The notes beneath the pieces were generated by a model. The model was not told the origin of the DNA. It made no database searches and was given only the letters and a program-made list of their open reading frames with translations. Shown here piece by piece: positions 21,775 to 36,600 of a stretch of 64,000 bases of DNA (positions are counted from its first letter, which is position 1; each line of letters opens with the position of its first letter). The translations under genes were made by a program, and so were the position numbers. The stretch covers positions 1,197,411 to 1,261,410 of the forward strand of contig NW_008710179.1 of NCBI RefSeq assembly GCF_000327385.1. Direction: 5' to 3'. This DNA comes from Lottia gigantea (Eukaryota > Mollusca > Gastropoda > Lottiidae).

Positions 21775-24538
21775 GTCTTATTACTCAATATGGCGAATCA
21801 GGAAGAAATATGCACTTATACATTATTCCCAGTCCAAGTTCATCAGTAGTAAATTTGTGTCAAAAGTTTCCTTATTGCATTACACACAATTGCCATTTGA
21901 ATTCTTATAGTAGTGCATATGGTAGAGTCTTACTTTGTTAACTATATCCACCCCTCTCTAATGCATGTATACCCTAGCTTCTAACAGTGTACTATTTTAA
22001 AAATTGTAATAATATTTAATTATATCAGATCATATTATGATGTTGATCATGACTTAAAGTTATTATAACACCAAATAAATAAAGAAAAGGTTATTAAGCC
22101 CTCTCTACCATTGACTACCACTCAAATTTTCTAATTATTGAAGTATTGTCACTGAAAAACTTAATAATTGAAATCGGTTTTTGTAAAGGGAAAATATTTT
22201 GTAATTTTTATGTTATAGAATTGTTGTTTAGTTAAATCATATAGACTAAAGGATTTTCAAGAACATAAAAAGCTGTTGAATATTTATGAAATGACTGACA
22301 AAATTCAATTCAGGAATTACCGTTTATGAATATCCGTTTTAGACAACAATTTCTTAATTCGAATTTCCCGTGACGTTATTTGCAATATGTATTAAGGGAA
22401 ATTTCCTTAAAGTTATATTGAAATGATATACATGTATATTCAAACATGAATTGATCCTGTTTGTTTGGACACATAATAGTTAACAGAAAGTTATATCATT
22501 ATAAACTAGAACGAATTATCAACGAAGTGTCGTATATACATTATATAGAATAATCTTTGAAAGGTCAAGGAAGTCTTTTTATACACCTAACCATTGATCA
22601 ATCAGGCTGAAATTCTTTTATTCAGAGTAGTAAAAATATTATTAAATATTCAGACAATACTAACTCTTTAAAGTATAAACTTATCTAAATTTTGAAAATA
22701 ATCTATTAATTTTTTCAGCAGTTCAACAGTTCATTAACATTTCGTTAGTTTCATATATTTATTTATTACATTTATTGATTGAAATAGTTTTGAAATGTGT
22801 CTCTTGCAAAGTTTCAACTACTCCTTGACAAAACTGTTCTTTTGTGGCGATAATTGTAAAATATTTGTAGTGAGTCTGTAATAATGAATGAATGATTTAA
22901 TAATTATAGTTATTTGATTATTTCTTATCTTTTGAATGCGTTAATAAATTTTGTTTTCTTTCTTTGATTTTGCGATTGTATATAGAAACTTTATATGTCA
23001 CCATTTTGTCCAGATTTATTTCTGTATTTGTACAATTATCAAATTTAGAGAAGTATGAAAGGCCATGGTTTAAATACAGTTCATTGCTAGGTTTTAGACA
23101 CTTAAATTTTTTAAATTTTGATTCTTTCTTCTCTTCGAATTAACGATTCCATCGCCTGTTAAAGGGACTGTGGCGCCGTTTTTTTCCCAATCGTACCTTA
23201 ATCTCAGAAACGGAATCTTTCCCCTAAACCAATCAGTAACAGTATTCACAGCTCACCGTCAAAATTTGAGCCTTCAAATCCATGTGTCTCCAGAATTATC
23301 CGCATTTGAAAGTTAAAAAGACATATTGCATAGATTTATATAGATTCAAGACTCAAAATCAACCCCCTAAAACGACAGAGCTGTCCGTTTAAGGGAACTA
23401 ACTCATGGTAAAAATTATTTTGGTTTTTCATCCATGATATATAGTCATTTTATGCCATGTCCATATTGTTACCGACTAAACTGAAATTATGCTGGGTGTT
23501 TCAGGTAAACAATCCTTATCAGGAAAGCCAGTTTTGAAATGAGAGGTTGATTGAAAAATGGAATAAAATATACGATAAAAATAATTTATTAGAATAAATG
23601 GAACTAATTGAAAACTGTAAAAATATAAAAAATATAAATAACTTATCTATGTTTGATTGTGAAACTTTGAAAACAAAAAAAAATTCGAAAATAACTCGCC
23701 AATAGAATTTGTTTTTTTTAAAGGTATATAACCATTTAATAATTGCTTTATTGGAGGATGCAAATATATTTACAATGACTGTATTACGCGAGCCTTTCAG
23801 AATGAAATTCGATGTCCAATTTGCTTATAAACTAAAATGAACTGCTTTGAATCCAAAAGATTTCAGTCTTCAAGCTTATGTCACCCATTGCCTAGGATTG
23901 TGAAACAGACGGTTAAATCAGGAATCAGCAACTAATAAATATATATAACAAATAAACAATCATAAGCAATGTAGGTTGTCAAGTTGACAGCCTCAATCGC
24001 TGAGTGGCTTCAGATGCACCAGAAAGATTTCCTTTAAATCCGTAAATCTTCAAATCCATGTATTCCCTACCAACAGAAACCAATATAATATTGACTTGAA
24101 TTGTAATGGATAAATTAAAGTAGGTTTTCCGTCTGTGATTTTAAAACTATTTCAACTGAAGCACGACAAGGAAGTTGGTAATTGGCAAAAAAGTGTGCAT
24201 TTGCTTCTTCTGCAGCACAGCACATGTTAATAAAAGTCTTTATCATGGGCCACTGGTCTCATAACACCGTAGTTATTGAGGTTGATTGCCTTAAGTTACA
24301 GCTGCTAGCTCGGTCTTCTTAAGATTAGCAACGACAAATGTTTGAGTCAAATTTATAAAAGAGGTCTCAAAAAATAGTCGTCTTCCTTATTTCAGACGGG
24401 ATTATCTAGAATAAGTTCCATTGGTGATCATGATAAAAAAACAGACAAAGGACAAAAAAAGGACAAAAAGCTAAAAATGAGCTAAAGCAGTAAGTTACAG
24501 TTAGTATTCACAGATTAAATGATTCGGATCATTAACTT
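21775..24538. other. Intergenic region between the two minus-strand receptor genes
   Basis: About 2.8 kb lies between the stop of the full receptor phosphatase and the start of its phosphatase-less paralogue, in head-to-tail order. It should hold the promoter of the paralogue near 21.8-22.5 kb. A MITE A copy lies at 23155-23400. No other gene was seen. Confidence 0.5.
23155..23400 (+). mobile_element. MITE family A, the most complete copy
   Basis: It starts GTTAAAGGGACTGTGGCGCC and ends near GAGCTGTCCGTTTAAG, giving imperfect terminal inverted repeats (TTAAAGGGAC...GTCCGTTTAA). The internal blocks match the other copies (ACCTTAATCTCAGAAACGG, TGAGCCTTCAAATCCATGTG, CAGAATTATCCGC). It is about 240 bp and non-coding. 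Confidence 0.75.
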
Positions 24539-27500
24539 TCAGAGATTTGCATAAGTACTCGAGGCTTTAATATATTCTAGAGCAAATCTGTGGATTTTGT
24601 TGTATTCATCCTGGAATTAAAACAAGACATGGTTACTTCAATAAAACAAAACCAAAAACCAATGTAATTTAGTATCAGCAAATTAGATCTGATCGTGGTG
24701 AGATAACAGCTACGGGTCTTTCAATCTGCTCTCCTCTTAGCAATAAGGAGGGCTAGAGGGACGAAAATAGACATGCAAATAAGGTTGATTACCAAGTACC
24801 ATTTTAAAATTCATAACGTTCAAGATTAAGATTGAATTTCCGATTTGGGTTATATTGTGTTAAATAAGCTCTTACCAGACTATTGACTGTTTTTCCCAGT
24901 TGTTTGTGCATTTTTCGGACGAAGTTGAATACCTCGACCTCATTATCAAGTTTGATTCTCAGCTGAATATTTCTTAATACACAGAATAGTCTACCATATT
25001 GTAAATCACTGAAATTAGAAATTAGCATGAAATTGAGATTTACGTCTTGCTTTGTCTGTTCTCGGTGGAGCTCATGATATCGCCAGGTAGTGCGCAATGA
25101 GGAGACTTGTACCAGTTCATAGGCATGAGATTCACAAAGGTTCAACTTACACAACTTGTAGTACACGGCACACTATTGCTATAACTCGTATGACTAAAAT
25201 GTCGCACTATGAGAAAAATGGTGTCCTCTTCGAATTTAACAACCTATCAGGGTGAAACTAGAAGGTCGTTTCGATGTACACAATGAAAATCTCATGTACG
25301 ATTCTGAAGTATTTAGTGAAATGTAATACGCATAGGGGGTATAGCTAAAAATTAAGTCCTTGCACATTACCGGAAGTACCGGAAAAACGTACCTTGAAAA
25401 CATGGTTAATGGTTTAAGGGGCTTCATATAAACATCTAGTTGTTCAATGACTTGTAACATATAATGAGATATAGTGGTAATATCTCTATATTTACCAATA
25501 TCTAATATCAGTACAGTTATGGTCTGAGATATCTAGAAACAAAATCATACAACAAAATAGAAGAAGACTGAAAACAATTATTCAATCTTTAAATGAGTAG
25601 TGTTTTTTTAGTCTGTCCGGTATCGGCTGTTAACTCCCTTAACTATCCTTGGCTATTATGAACTTCTTGTTTAATTCTCTCTAACGCTGGGTTGGAGCAA
25701 TTGATGAAATAGGTTGTCCTGATGAGAGTTTTATATCCAGGACACTGATAAATGTTATTGTAATTTATGAATACATTTCAATGGACACGCTGTAATTTTA
25801 GGTTGAATTTCAATGCTGGTCTGTCTTATTGTGACATTGGAATAGCTTGGCCGTGTTGTCCGCAAGGCCGGTGGTCCTGTGGAGTCAAACCCACGAAGCC
25901 AATGCTTTCGAGAGAGACTGCCTAGTACCTGGTTTCAACTGTATAACTACATTATGTAAACCATCAAATATTAAATTGGAATTGTGTTGAGATACAAGAA
26001 AACGAAAAGTATTATTGTATAAAACGTTTACTTGTTGAGTTGATGCTTGTATATTGATTACACTCAGTTCGTTGGTGATGGTCTCATCTGTTTTACTTTC
26101 GACGGTTATATCACCAAATACCTCTTCTGTTTTGACTTCTGGACAGATCGATAATGTATTCTGATAAAGATAAAGTGAAAAAAACGTGTCAAATATCAGG
26201 TAAGAAGCATCATCCTTGGTATTTTATTATATATACGTTTTTTTGTTGTAAACAGTACCGAACAAAAATTCTAAATATTATGATGCTCGGGCCATTTTAT
26301 CTGAGGTTTGACTAGTGGTATTTTTAGTCGTAGAACTTTTCGATGATTTAGGATCGTATATTGAGTTTTGATCTAAAACAGAACTTAACGATAGGTACGG
26401 CTTTGAAGGATAAGCTTCAGAATCACTATCAAAATCTACCAGGAACGATATCCAAATCTTGCAGCAAAACATTGCTATTATGGAATTATGTGTAATTCAA
26501 AAGAATTGTTCTTCGTCAAACTTTTTTCGTTGCACTTAACCAAAGGACCTGGTTATGTTGGCAATTCAGTATGATTGGCATGAACCAAAATAGCTGGTAT
26601 TTCTCCGAATCGGTTCTTCTGACTTTCTTACCCGTCCAACCTCCGTATCTGGTCTATTCGAAACCCTCGATATTAGTCTTGAAATTGTCTTTGAAAACGT
26701 AGAAACGCATACCGTATTATCTATAATGAAAATGGTAACTGGACACTGTCTATCAATCATAACTTTCCATATCGACTGCATGTCAAAATTCTGTAGGCTG
26801 TCGAAGAAATAACCCTTTCCTAGTGTATGAGACTGAAAATAAAATCTTAGATTACAACATTGCTACTGTACACAGCAGAGATTTATAATTGGAAGGAAAC
26901 TCTAATCCCATATCAACGTATTTCAAATATGGATCATTCAATAACTATTTCTATAAAACACACTTCACTGCACTGCGTTCTTAAAGCAAGGCCTATACAA
27001 TTTCTAATACAAAATTACACCAAAAGAATATTTCTCACCGAAAACTTGTGAACGGTCAGTTTGTCGTTTACATACAACATGCCTTTATCTGAAATATGCA
27101 GTAGACACAAATTTTAAGATATACCATTTACGGGACGACGACGGACAACTTGGTATATACAACGACTGCTAGCAACTATCAACATCAGATCAATATATAA
27201 ATCAAATCGACTGAAGTGCAAAGATGACTGAAAAAATCGCAGTACACATTAGTTACTTCTCGTCGACCAGAGCGGTTGAAGTTTGCGACTTTCCAGTTGA
27301 GTCTTCTTTATGATCTAGAAGAGTCGACACGATCGTAGAAGGCCTTTTTGAAAGGGGGGGGGGGGGGGGGGGGGTATTTTAAATATCATATATGAACCCT
27401 GGATGTTAAACTCATTTTGATAAGAAGTGATAATCAAGACCCAAAAACAAGGAATGAAATATATACCTTCCACCGTCTGTATTGACTGTAAATTCTCGAA

Positions 27501-27641
27501 ATGGTCTTTTATACTCAAGTTACCCATTATCATACCAGTACCTTGTTTTGGGTATTTTTTCTCAAAAGCATGTACACTCAGACTAGTATCACCTTTATTC
27601 AAACCTTCAATCAAAGCTTCGAACACAAACTGTAGTTGTGA
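24539..27641 (-). CDS. Exon block encoding the D1-D2 linker and the degenerate PTP domain D2
   Basis: The linker exon 27641-27467 (SQLQFVFEALIEGLNKGD) matches the usual helix after D1. D2 follows in exons 27088-27039, 26832-26713 (IWKVMIDRQCPVTIFIID), 26160-26032 (VFGDITVES), 25532-25393, 25008-24876 (YGRLFCVLRNIQLRIKLDNE) and 24610-24539 (DEYNKIHRFALEYI-stop). The N-terminal part of D2, including the substrate loop, is missing or unrecognisable. There is no WPD motif. Where HCSxGxxRSG is expected, the joined exons read MFSSDLQYGRLF, with no catalytic Cys and a shortened loop. D2 is therefore a pseudophosphatase domain, as is common in RPTPs, but unusually eroded. Confidence 0.82.
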
Positions 27642-30600
27642 CTGTTAAACAAAAAACAAAATAAAGCTCAATGAAATCTTTCAAGTGAACGAAACTTCTC
27701 ATCTATTCAAAATGAAATAATCCCATAACAAGTTAATTACGTTTCTTTAGTATAAAAATATTATAAAGATATCCCCCAGTACTCGAATTTATATATAACA
27801 TGACTGTTTTGTTACGGGTTAAGGAGTCAATAACTTATTTTAGACGAAACATGCATCTTATTCGTTACCGGTCTAAAAACTGAGAAAACTCACAGAAGTC
27901 TGGACCATTCCTTTCCGCTGATCTCTTAATTCTTTAATGCATTTTATAACATCGACGTTCCCGGTTTTCTTGCAGTCTTGTAGACAAATATCTACTGCTA
28001 TATAAGTACCAGTTCTTCCTACTCCAGCACTGTACAACAGGAATATCAAGATCTTAATCAAGTCAATAAAGGGCGATAACTCAAAACTTAAACTTCACAC
28101 GATGATCACAACAAATTTCCTCGAAAGCAATTGAAAACTGTAACTTTTGTTCTGCTAAAAAATGTTCTTCTAATATGGTCCAATTCGAAAAGTTACTCTC
28201 TGATCACATGCTTGTCACATATTTATGTAGATGGGTATTTTTGCTTACAAATAATAATGGAATAACTAGCGTAATGCTGATAGTGAAGTGCAAAATGTCT
28301 TTGAAAATGTGCGTCCTGAATTAACGTATTAAAAATGACACAAAACACCGAAACTGATTGGGTAATGCCAATATTTGGACGACTGTATTTCTATTAAAAA
28401 AGACTAGTGGACAGTAAAGCTAAGGAAGCTCTGAAGGACTATCAGTAAAAAACCTTTACTCACCTACAGTGGATAATATTAGGTCTATCAGAATGTGGTG
28501 GTCGTTTATTGACAGTGTAAAGAAAATCTAATAAATCGTTGACTTCAGGAACATCGTGGTCGGGCCAGCTGGTGTAATGGTATTGATAAAATCTATGTTT
28601 AGACGTATCCTGAAAATTTATTTTTGATGATTGAACATGCAACTTGATCTACTGTTTTAAAACGTGTGCATAATGCGACTTTGTTTCATTAAAGTTCTAA
28701 AAATGTTCGTAGACGTTTATCTCAATTAATCGTGTTTCAAAAATTGCCATTGGTATAAGCAATATGTTTATTTTGAATGAGCTAAGGCAAGGTATGGGTC
28801 TTCCACAATCATTTCTTTTCGTATTTAAATGTCAATCACTCAAATATAAAGATGACTTGAAATCTTGAATCCAAACAAAATTTATGTTTTCGGCACATTT
28901 TTATATAAACAGAACGAGTTTATTTCCATACAGTTTACTTTACTGTTACTTAAATTGGCGTTTAACTATCAGTTGAAAATAAACAGTTCATTATCAAAAT
29001 ATCATTGTTTTTGATTAAAGGTATACTACCTTAGGATGACCAAAAAAAAACTTAAATTGTTAAACTTTGTTCATCAGTGGACTTACATTGTGTCAAAACC
29101 ATACGACAAAATCCCTCTATAATCCAATAAATCCATAAAACTCAGTAATTTTAAAATACGCTTAGAAGCGTCTTTATTTAAATGTTTTGAGAAAAAAAGA
29201 AAGAAACTTACTTTTGAAATACTAATAGTACGAATTGTGTAATTTGCTCTGACTGATTCGTCTTCAACTGTAAGATACAAATCTCCGAACATTTCTGATT
29301 TATCTTCTGGCCAGTATTTCTCACATTTATGCTGTAAAAATTGAGAAATTCTACATATATTTCATTAATATCACATATGCTGACTCGGCGCATCCATGGT
29401 ATATCTCAAATTTAGCGACTATTCGGGTAAAAATACATAAGTGAGCAAGTGATAATGTTTCAATTATGTCAACTATTCTGACCCTGAGCATTCATGACAA
29501 ATTTCCCTCCCCTCCTCCGACGTCACCAAGCTCCGCCACTTTCATAGGGCGTGGCTTAGATCAGGTACGAGTAGAAATTGATAACTGAGGAAGTGATGAT
29601 AAGCACATATCTTCCATGACTTTTCTTTGCCCCGCTGATATTTATCCGATGCATTGTATACATTTTATGATACTCTAGTCTGTTTGCACGAGGTCGAGAA
29701 ACCCGTTGACTTTTAAAATGTAGGATACTTATCTTACCTTGCCCATTTCAAACAAATTTGTTAACATAATCACTTTATCGCATTTCTGACCCCAGATCAT
29801 TCGTACAAAATCGTTTTTAGTTACAGCTGTAGCTCCTAATAATTCAAGAAGATGTATGAATTAGAGAATATAGTAATAGCTGTCATGTGTCATGCAAGGT
29901 AACAAAATAGTTGTTGCTCCATAAACCAAAATATATAGTAAAATTAATATAAAACCATCATGAAATAGAATAAAAGTAAAACAGACACTTCTCGAGGGAA
30001 ACTTGCATTGAAATTTCCAAATTTGTGTATATCGAAAGCAAGTTAAATTGACGAATTTTCAATATTTTATGAGAGTACATCTGCAATGTAACAACGACTC
30101 ATCCATGTAAAACTATATCGAGCTTACCTTGAGCAGCTATATATGCTTTCTTCTTGCTATAACCCTGTTATTAAGCAATTTAAAACGATTATATCAGATT
30201 ATTATTTATTTCTTTTAGAGTTAAGAGTAATGTAAGAGATCAAATAAATAAAAGAACATTTTTAAGCATCAATTATTTACTGGCGAGACCATGCAATCAG
30301 TAACGATATAAACGGTGAAATTAATGTTAAAAACTTGTATAAATCTATCAAATGCTTTTTAAGCGTAATATTGACGAATTTTACTTACATTTATATAGTT
30401 GGCGTTAATAAAATCTGAATGTGGATCACCGGCAATTTTTTCCATTTTAACTCTTGTGTGGTCATCTATAAAAGTAATTCAGGTGGATCTGATATCAGTC
30501 CTATCAAAATTTATAGCATGGAAATGTCATTAATATTCAAAACGACTGTCAAAATAACCAAGTGTTCAAACTAAAAACCACTATACCAAAAGAGTTCATT

Positions 30601-33600
30601 GTTTCATTGACAATGTGTCATCTTATGTGGGATGAGTAATATATCATAGGTTTCTGCTAGGCTATATTGGGTCTGTGCGTCAAAACCCGTAAAATTGTCT
30701 TTGGGGTTCAATCAAAATAGATGAAATACCATTTGATTTCTTGCCAATGTTATACTTTATTTTTAGCAGTAAGTGTGAAGAGATCTGATTCAATTGTAAC
30801 TTACAAGGATAATAGCCTTTAAAACGACTTTTCTTCCTGTTTTCAGTAATCTGTGATGCGTCAAATGATGATGTCCATTCGTTTGGCAATTTCTGAAAGT
30901 AATAATATGAAATGAAATAAATTACTATTTTCGCAAAATGTATTTGCGTAGAAAATTATATCCAAATTGATAGTAAATACTTACCGAATACAATCCTTTG
31001 AAGCCATGATTCTGTTTAGTTCTTTCTACATATTCTTTTAATTCGGAGAATGTCAATCGAGATTTGGATTCTTCTTTATCGTTCACGTAATCATTACAGT
31101 CTTCATCATCCAGTTCATCAGCTGACTGATCATCTTCGGTGTCGTCACCAGCGTCTAGTGTTGGAGAACTATGAACGGGAGACACTTTAACTGTTGTTTT
31201 ATTATTAGTAGGGTCATTATCAGTTCCCATGACCTCGGAATTTTCATAGATATTTCCAGCTGAAAAAGATTTTGTAATATGATCATCGTTGAGTTGAAGT
31301 TGTCGGTATTAGTGTGACGAGTATCTATAAAACCTGTGCCATAATCAAATAGTGTACGTGGATATATTTCAAATAGATTATTAAGATGACAGTTATAAAG
31401 TTTTCTTCAAAATGTTAGAATCAAATTCTACCTGGTTTAAAAGGCCTTTTCACAACATGGTGCATTTCTTCATCTTTGACATTTGGTGGCAATTTTCGTC
31501 TTCTCCTGGAAAATAGTTTAACATAAAGACGGTTTTAGTGATATTCCTAGAAACATCATATGGAAATTAAGCGTCACTTCACAGAGTAAAAGTTTGCTCT
31601 TCTGCCTCAACAAAAGACAACTCGTCTTTTTAACTTTCAAACGCGGATTATTTTGGACACACATGGATTTGAAGGCTCAAATTTCGACGGTGAGCTGTGA
31701 ACACTATTACGGATTGTCTTAGCTAAAAAGAAAATTCCCGGTTTGAGATTAAGGTATGATTGGTCAAAAAATGCCACACCTGTCCCATTAAAGAAAAGTT
31801 GACTGAACAAAATTGACAAAACAATCTGTGAATAACAATACTAAAACTATGTTGAATGAACATACCAAATGACAAATAGTATAGCCATGATCAACAATAA
31901 AACAGCGACACAAACCACCACGGCGACAGTTGTTGTATTGCCATCTATAAACAAAAAATATGAAATTATAATTAACTCTATAAAAACAGTGGTACATGCA
32001 AATGACTCTTGTTTTTTTTAGCAGGAAAGGTATTAAATTTTAACAAAAAATAAATACTCTCGATTCTGCCATATGTTGGACGAGATTTTGATTAATAGAA
32101 TTGTCTTGCTTTTTATGATATATATGAAGCTAGGATGAAACGACTTCAGACCATTGAAACATCTCAGTTGAAGTTCTGTTATAATATTTCTATACCAGTT
32201 TATTAATCATTTCATGTATTGAACAGTATCTTTCTGGTTTTTTAAGTAAATTATTAAGCAAAGTTTACAGCTCTGTATTTTTGATGCAAAGTTTTCTTGT
32301 TTTGGGTAAGATAATTCTACTAAATGATATTCATCTTAATAATAAAAAATACATTTATAAAGTTACAGGTAAATTAAAGATATTTCAGTTTCTCGATGGG
32401 TGAAGTGTGATAAAACTGACTGGAAGAACTTATAAATGAAATGAAATGAATGGAGTTTTACGCCCTACTTTAGGAAGAACTTGGAAGGACTTAAACATTC
32501 GTGGATAGACTATTTAATAATGTCGATGTTATTAACTTTATTAGTATGCAGAGATTGGGGGGAGATGAAGGGCTTGCTTTATTGTTTGTAGTAAAATATG
32601 CTACGGGGAAAATAGTGCTTATCCATGTTGATATTTTGAAACGTGCTTCATACCTGAAGGGGATGCTACAATTCTCATAGAACAATCATGCCCTTGAAAG
32701 TCATCTAAACATCCAGTTTGACTACAGGTACCATTTATTTGATCACATGTTGAATTGACACCTTTACAATTTCTTTCAGAACATAATTTATTACAACCAG
32801 CACCAAAACCATAATAACCATCAGAACAACCTAAATGAAATTAAGCATGCTATCCAATACCCTAACCATTAAGACAATATTAAGTGTACATTACCATTAA
32901 AATATCAAAACAAAAGCTACACAACCAAAAACCTAACTATGATCTATAATAGTCTAAGCATCATGTAAACAGAAACGTCCATAATATAAATTAAGATAAT
33001 ATTATATAGTCATCTCCCTTTGGCACGTTTAGTAATAGAAACCTTTGAGAGGGATAGGGTCCAGGGCAAACTTTACAATAACTAATCCTAATTACTGTGG
33101 ATGCTGAAAATTGAAACAGTAAAATGTTAGAGCAAACTTAGGTAGTGTCAGAAAGACAAACTATTGCAGATTTGTGATTACCAAGAAAAATTTGAGAAAT
33201 AAGAGAGAAAGTCCGAAATACATTTTACATTTCTTCTTTGGTATACCTATGTAATTTGAACAGTCATTTCCTTCATAATACTCTAAACAACCCGCATCAC
33301 CACAGTCACCGCTTTTCTGATCACAAACAGTCGAGTTTACTTTACAAAATCTCTTTGAGCATTGATTCTGACACACGGGATAACCATATATACCTTCTGG
33401 ACATCCTATAGATAAAGATCAAAATGTCAACCTATTGGTCTTGTATCCAGGACCAAGTTTACATTATCTTACATGGTGTGGATATTGTTTAATGATGCAG
33501 GTGTAAATCTAGGTAATGTTAATAGGGCAAACTATTGTAATTCTGTGATTACCAAGTAAAATGTCCAAAAGAAATTGGAAGGACAGAAATTCATAAAATA

Positions 33601-36600
33601 ATATTGATATGGAGATGCATTCTATTTTTCTGCTGGTATTTATTGAATTGAAATATCCGTCCTTGATTATAGGTATACCTGTGTAAATTGAACAGTCATT
33701 TCCTTCATAATACTCTAAACAACCCGCATCACCACAGTCACCGCTTTTCTGATCACAAACAGTCGAGTTTACTTTACAAAATCTCTTTGAGCACTGATTC
33801 TGACACTCGGGATAACCATATATACCTTCAAGACATCCTATAGACAAAGTGTAAATTGTCATCCTATTGGTCCTAACAGGGCCAACTATTGGGTGGTTTT
33901 AATGTTATGATAAAAAGTAAATTGGAAAGGTGAAATAATTTAGTGTAGTCATGCCTTTTTTCAGATTATATATAGGCCCAAGGTAACTAAGATAAAGATC
34001 AAGTCAAGTTATATAGTAAATGTAATAAATATAAAGTGAATATGAAGAAATGAAATATCAAAGTAAATAATTATAATCTATATAGAAGCCATTCAGAGCT
34101 TACCAATATATTGTGTACAATCTACACCATGATAATAATCTAGACAACCATCTGGACTACAAGCTCCAGTTTTATGATGACAGGTAGTAGAATTAATCTT
34201 ACAGAATCTTTCTGAACATGATGAGTTGCAGTTTAAACCATAAAATCCAGTATCGCATGCTGAAGTAGAATTCATTAATAAGAATTGAAATAAAATTTAA
34301 TCAAAATGGAATATTTTCCTGAGGTCAACTCCACATGCAATTCAAGATCTTGCGAAACTGATAAGCAGCATATGTTCTAGGTTACTAGAATATTCAACCA
34401 TTCAAAAGGTCTGTTCAATTAAAGCCTGGCAGCATTCTGGAATATTCATGTGACAGCCGACTTTGTAACGGTCTATATTGGTCGACATAACTTATGACAA
34501 ATTTTGATGCTATTGGATAAAAAAACATCGACTGAGCACAATTTCAAAATGAATCTTGTCAGATAATGGAAGACCAGTGTATAATTAGCCTACTGAAAAA
34601 AACATGAAACAAACGTATGCATTCAATCATACTGAAGAGAATCACTGTAATGGTAAACAACTTCCCGCATACGATAATGATGCACTTACGTTGTGTACAG
34701 TCGATTGTTCTATAACCAGCCTGACATTCACCAATACATTTACCATCTATATTATTACAAGATGATTGATCTAGACAGTTTCTATCTGAACATTGTTTAT
34801 TACAATTCTCACCATAACTTCCTTCACATTCTGAAATATGACGTGTCGAATTTAGAAGTACATCTGCCATCAAATTAGGCTGCAATCTTATTAAGGGAAC
34901 ATGGTTTTCGTACTTGTTCAGTGGCATGGATGCTTTGATACATCTGTCTGTAAAATACTTTTCAAAACAAACATCATATCTACCTAGAGTACAATCAGTT
35001 CCCCGATATCCTGGTTTACATCCATTGATACATTCTCCTGTTACATGATCACAAGTTAAAATACCAGAACATTTTCTATCTGTACATCTCTTACTACAAT
35101 CCTGACCATAACTGTCTTCACATTCTGAAATAAAGTTAGTGTACCGGTACATAAATATCAACTTCCCTGATGTACAGACATACATAGTCATGGTGATAAC
35201 ACCTCTAGATATAAGAAAATTTTGAATTACTATAGTACGTATACAACACTGGGTACTAATTAGATATTAGATCAAGCTGAGGTACCAAATAGCTTTGAGG
35301 AAGGGACTGAGGTCCTAACACTTATTGAGATACCAGAATACAAACAGGGTTTGAGACGCATCGAAATATCAGTCCATATGGAGAGAACAATACTCAGTTT
35401 GATACTAAAACGCACTGAGATATAGAACACATTGGGGTACTAGAACATATTGAGGTATTAGAACACATTGAGGTGCCAGATAACACTGAGATACCAGACC
35501 CTATTGAGATATCAGATCACATTGAAGTACCAGATCACATAGATGTCAAGAACACAATATGGTACGAGATCACATTGTGGTATAGAACCACATTGAGATA
35601 TCAGAACGCAGATAGTAAGAGTAAAACATACTTGTATTACAGCTGAGATATCAGAACGCATTGAGGTACTAGAACACATTGAGGTACCAGAACACATTGA
35701 GGTATCAGATAACACTGAGATACCAGACTATATTGAGATATCAGAACACAATGAGGTGCCAGAACACATCGAGGTGCCAGATAACACTGAGATACCAGAC
35801 CATATTGAGGTATCGGATCACGTTGAGATATCAGATCACATAGATGTCAAGAACACAATATGGTACGAGATCACATTGTGATACAGGATCACATTGAAAT
35901 ATCAGAGTGAAAACCTACTTGTATTACAGCTATCACCATCCCATCCTATCTGACAACCATTAGGACATTGGCCAGTTTTAACATCACATGTATCATAGTT
36001 AGAACAATGACAGAAATTATTACATTCTGAACCATACGTTCCTCGTGAACAAACTAAAAATTAAAACACACACTTTACTAATATGTATCTCTAGGAGTGT
36101 TCATTGTGTTTAGTCCCACAATTTCTTCTGTTTTTTATTCCGCGAAATATTCCGATTCGTATTCTATTCATGACAAATATCTGTCCACTTACATCCAAAA
36201 ATAAAATATTCCTTTTTGAAAAAAAAAAGAAGAAATATTGTTAACTCTATTCTTTCTGCATAGCCATGCCTATATGTGAAATTAAGAATGAAGGTTTGTC
36301 AACACAGAGATTGAAATATTACTTTTCGATTTTCGAAATATCTCATATGAGTTTGGTTTACTGTCTAATCCAACCGAATTGACGCCTTTTCCATGTCATC
36401 TCTGACCGAGAAGGTGATTGAAAAATCCAAACGTATTGTTGCTACCTATATGCAAAGATTGATTTCTGATTTCCAGGATTAGCAAAAAAGGTCTAACGAC
36501 TATACAACAGTTTCCACATTACATAAACTAAATACTAGAAGCCTAAACTAAACTTTTTCGGGAAAAAGCCAAAAAATCACTTTAACAGATTTATATCACT

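Noticed and set aside
25157-25199. Extra D2 exon (SHTSYSNSVPCTTSC) with good splice sites
   Set aside because: Including it breaks the phase into the next exon, whereas skipping it joins 25393 to 25008 cleanly. It could still be a minor form.
26278-26472. Serine-rich open frame between two D2 exons
   Set aside because: The flanking exons already join in phase as contiguous D2 sequence, and no convincing acceptor was seen.
27250-27315. Possible linker exon (DHKEDSTGKSQTSTALVDE)
   Set aside because: Its exit phase does not match the next exon, and the 27467 to 27088 join is already in phase without it.
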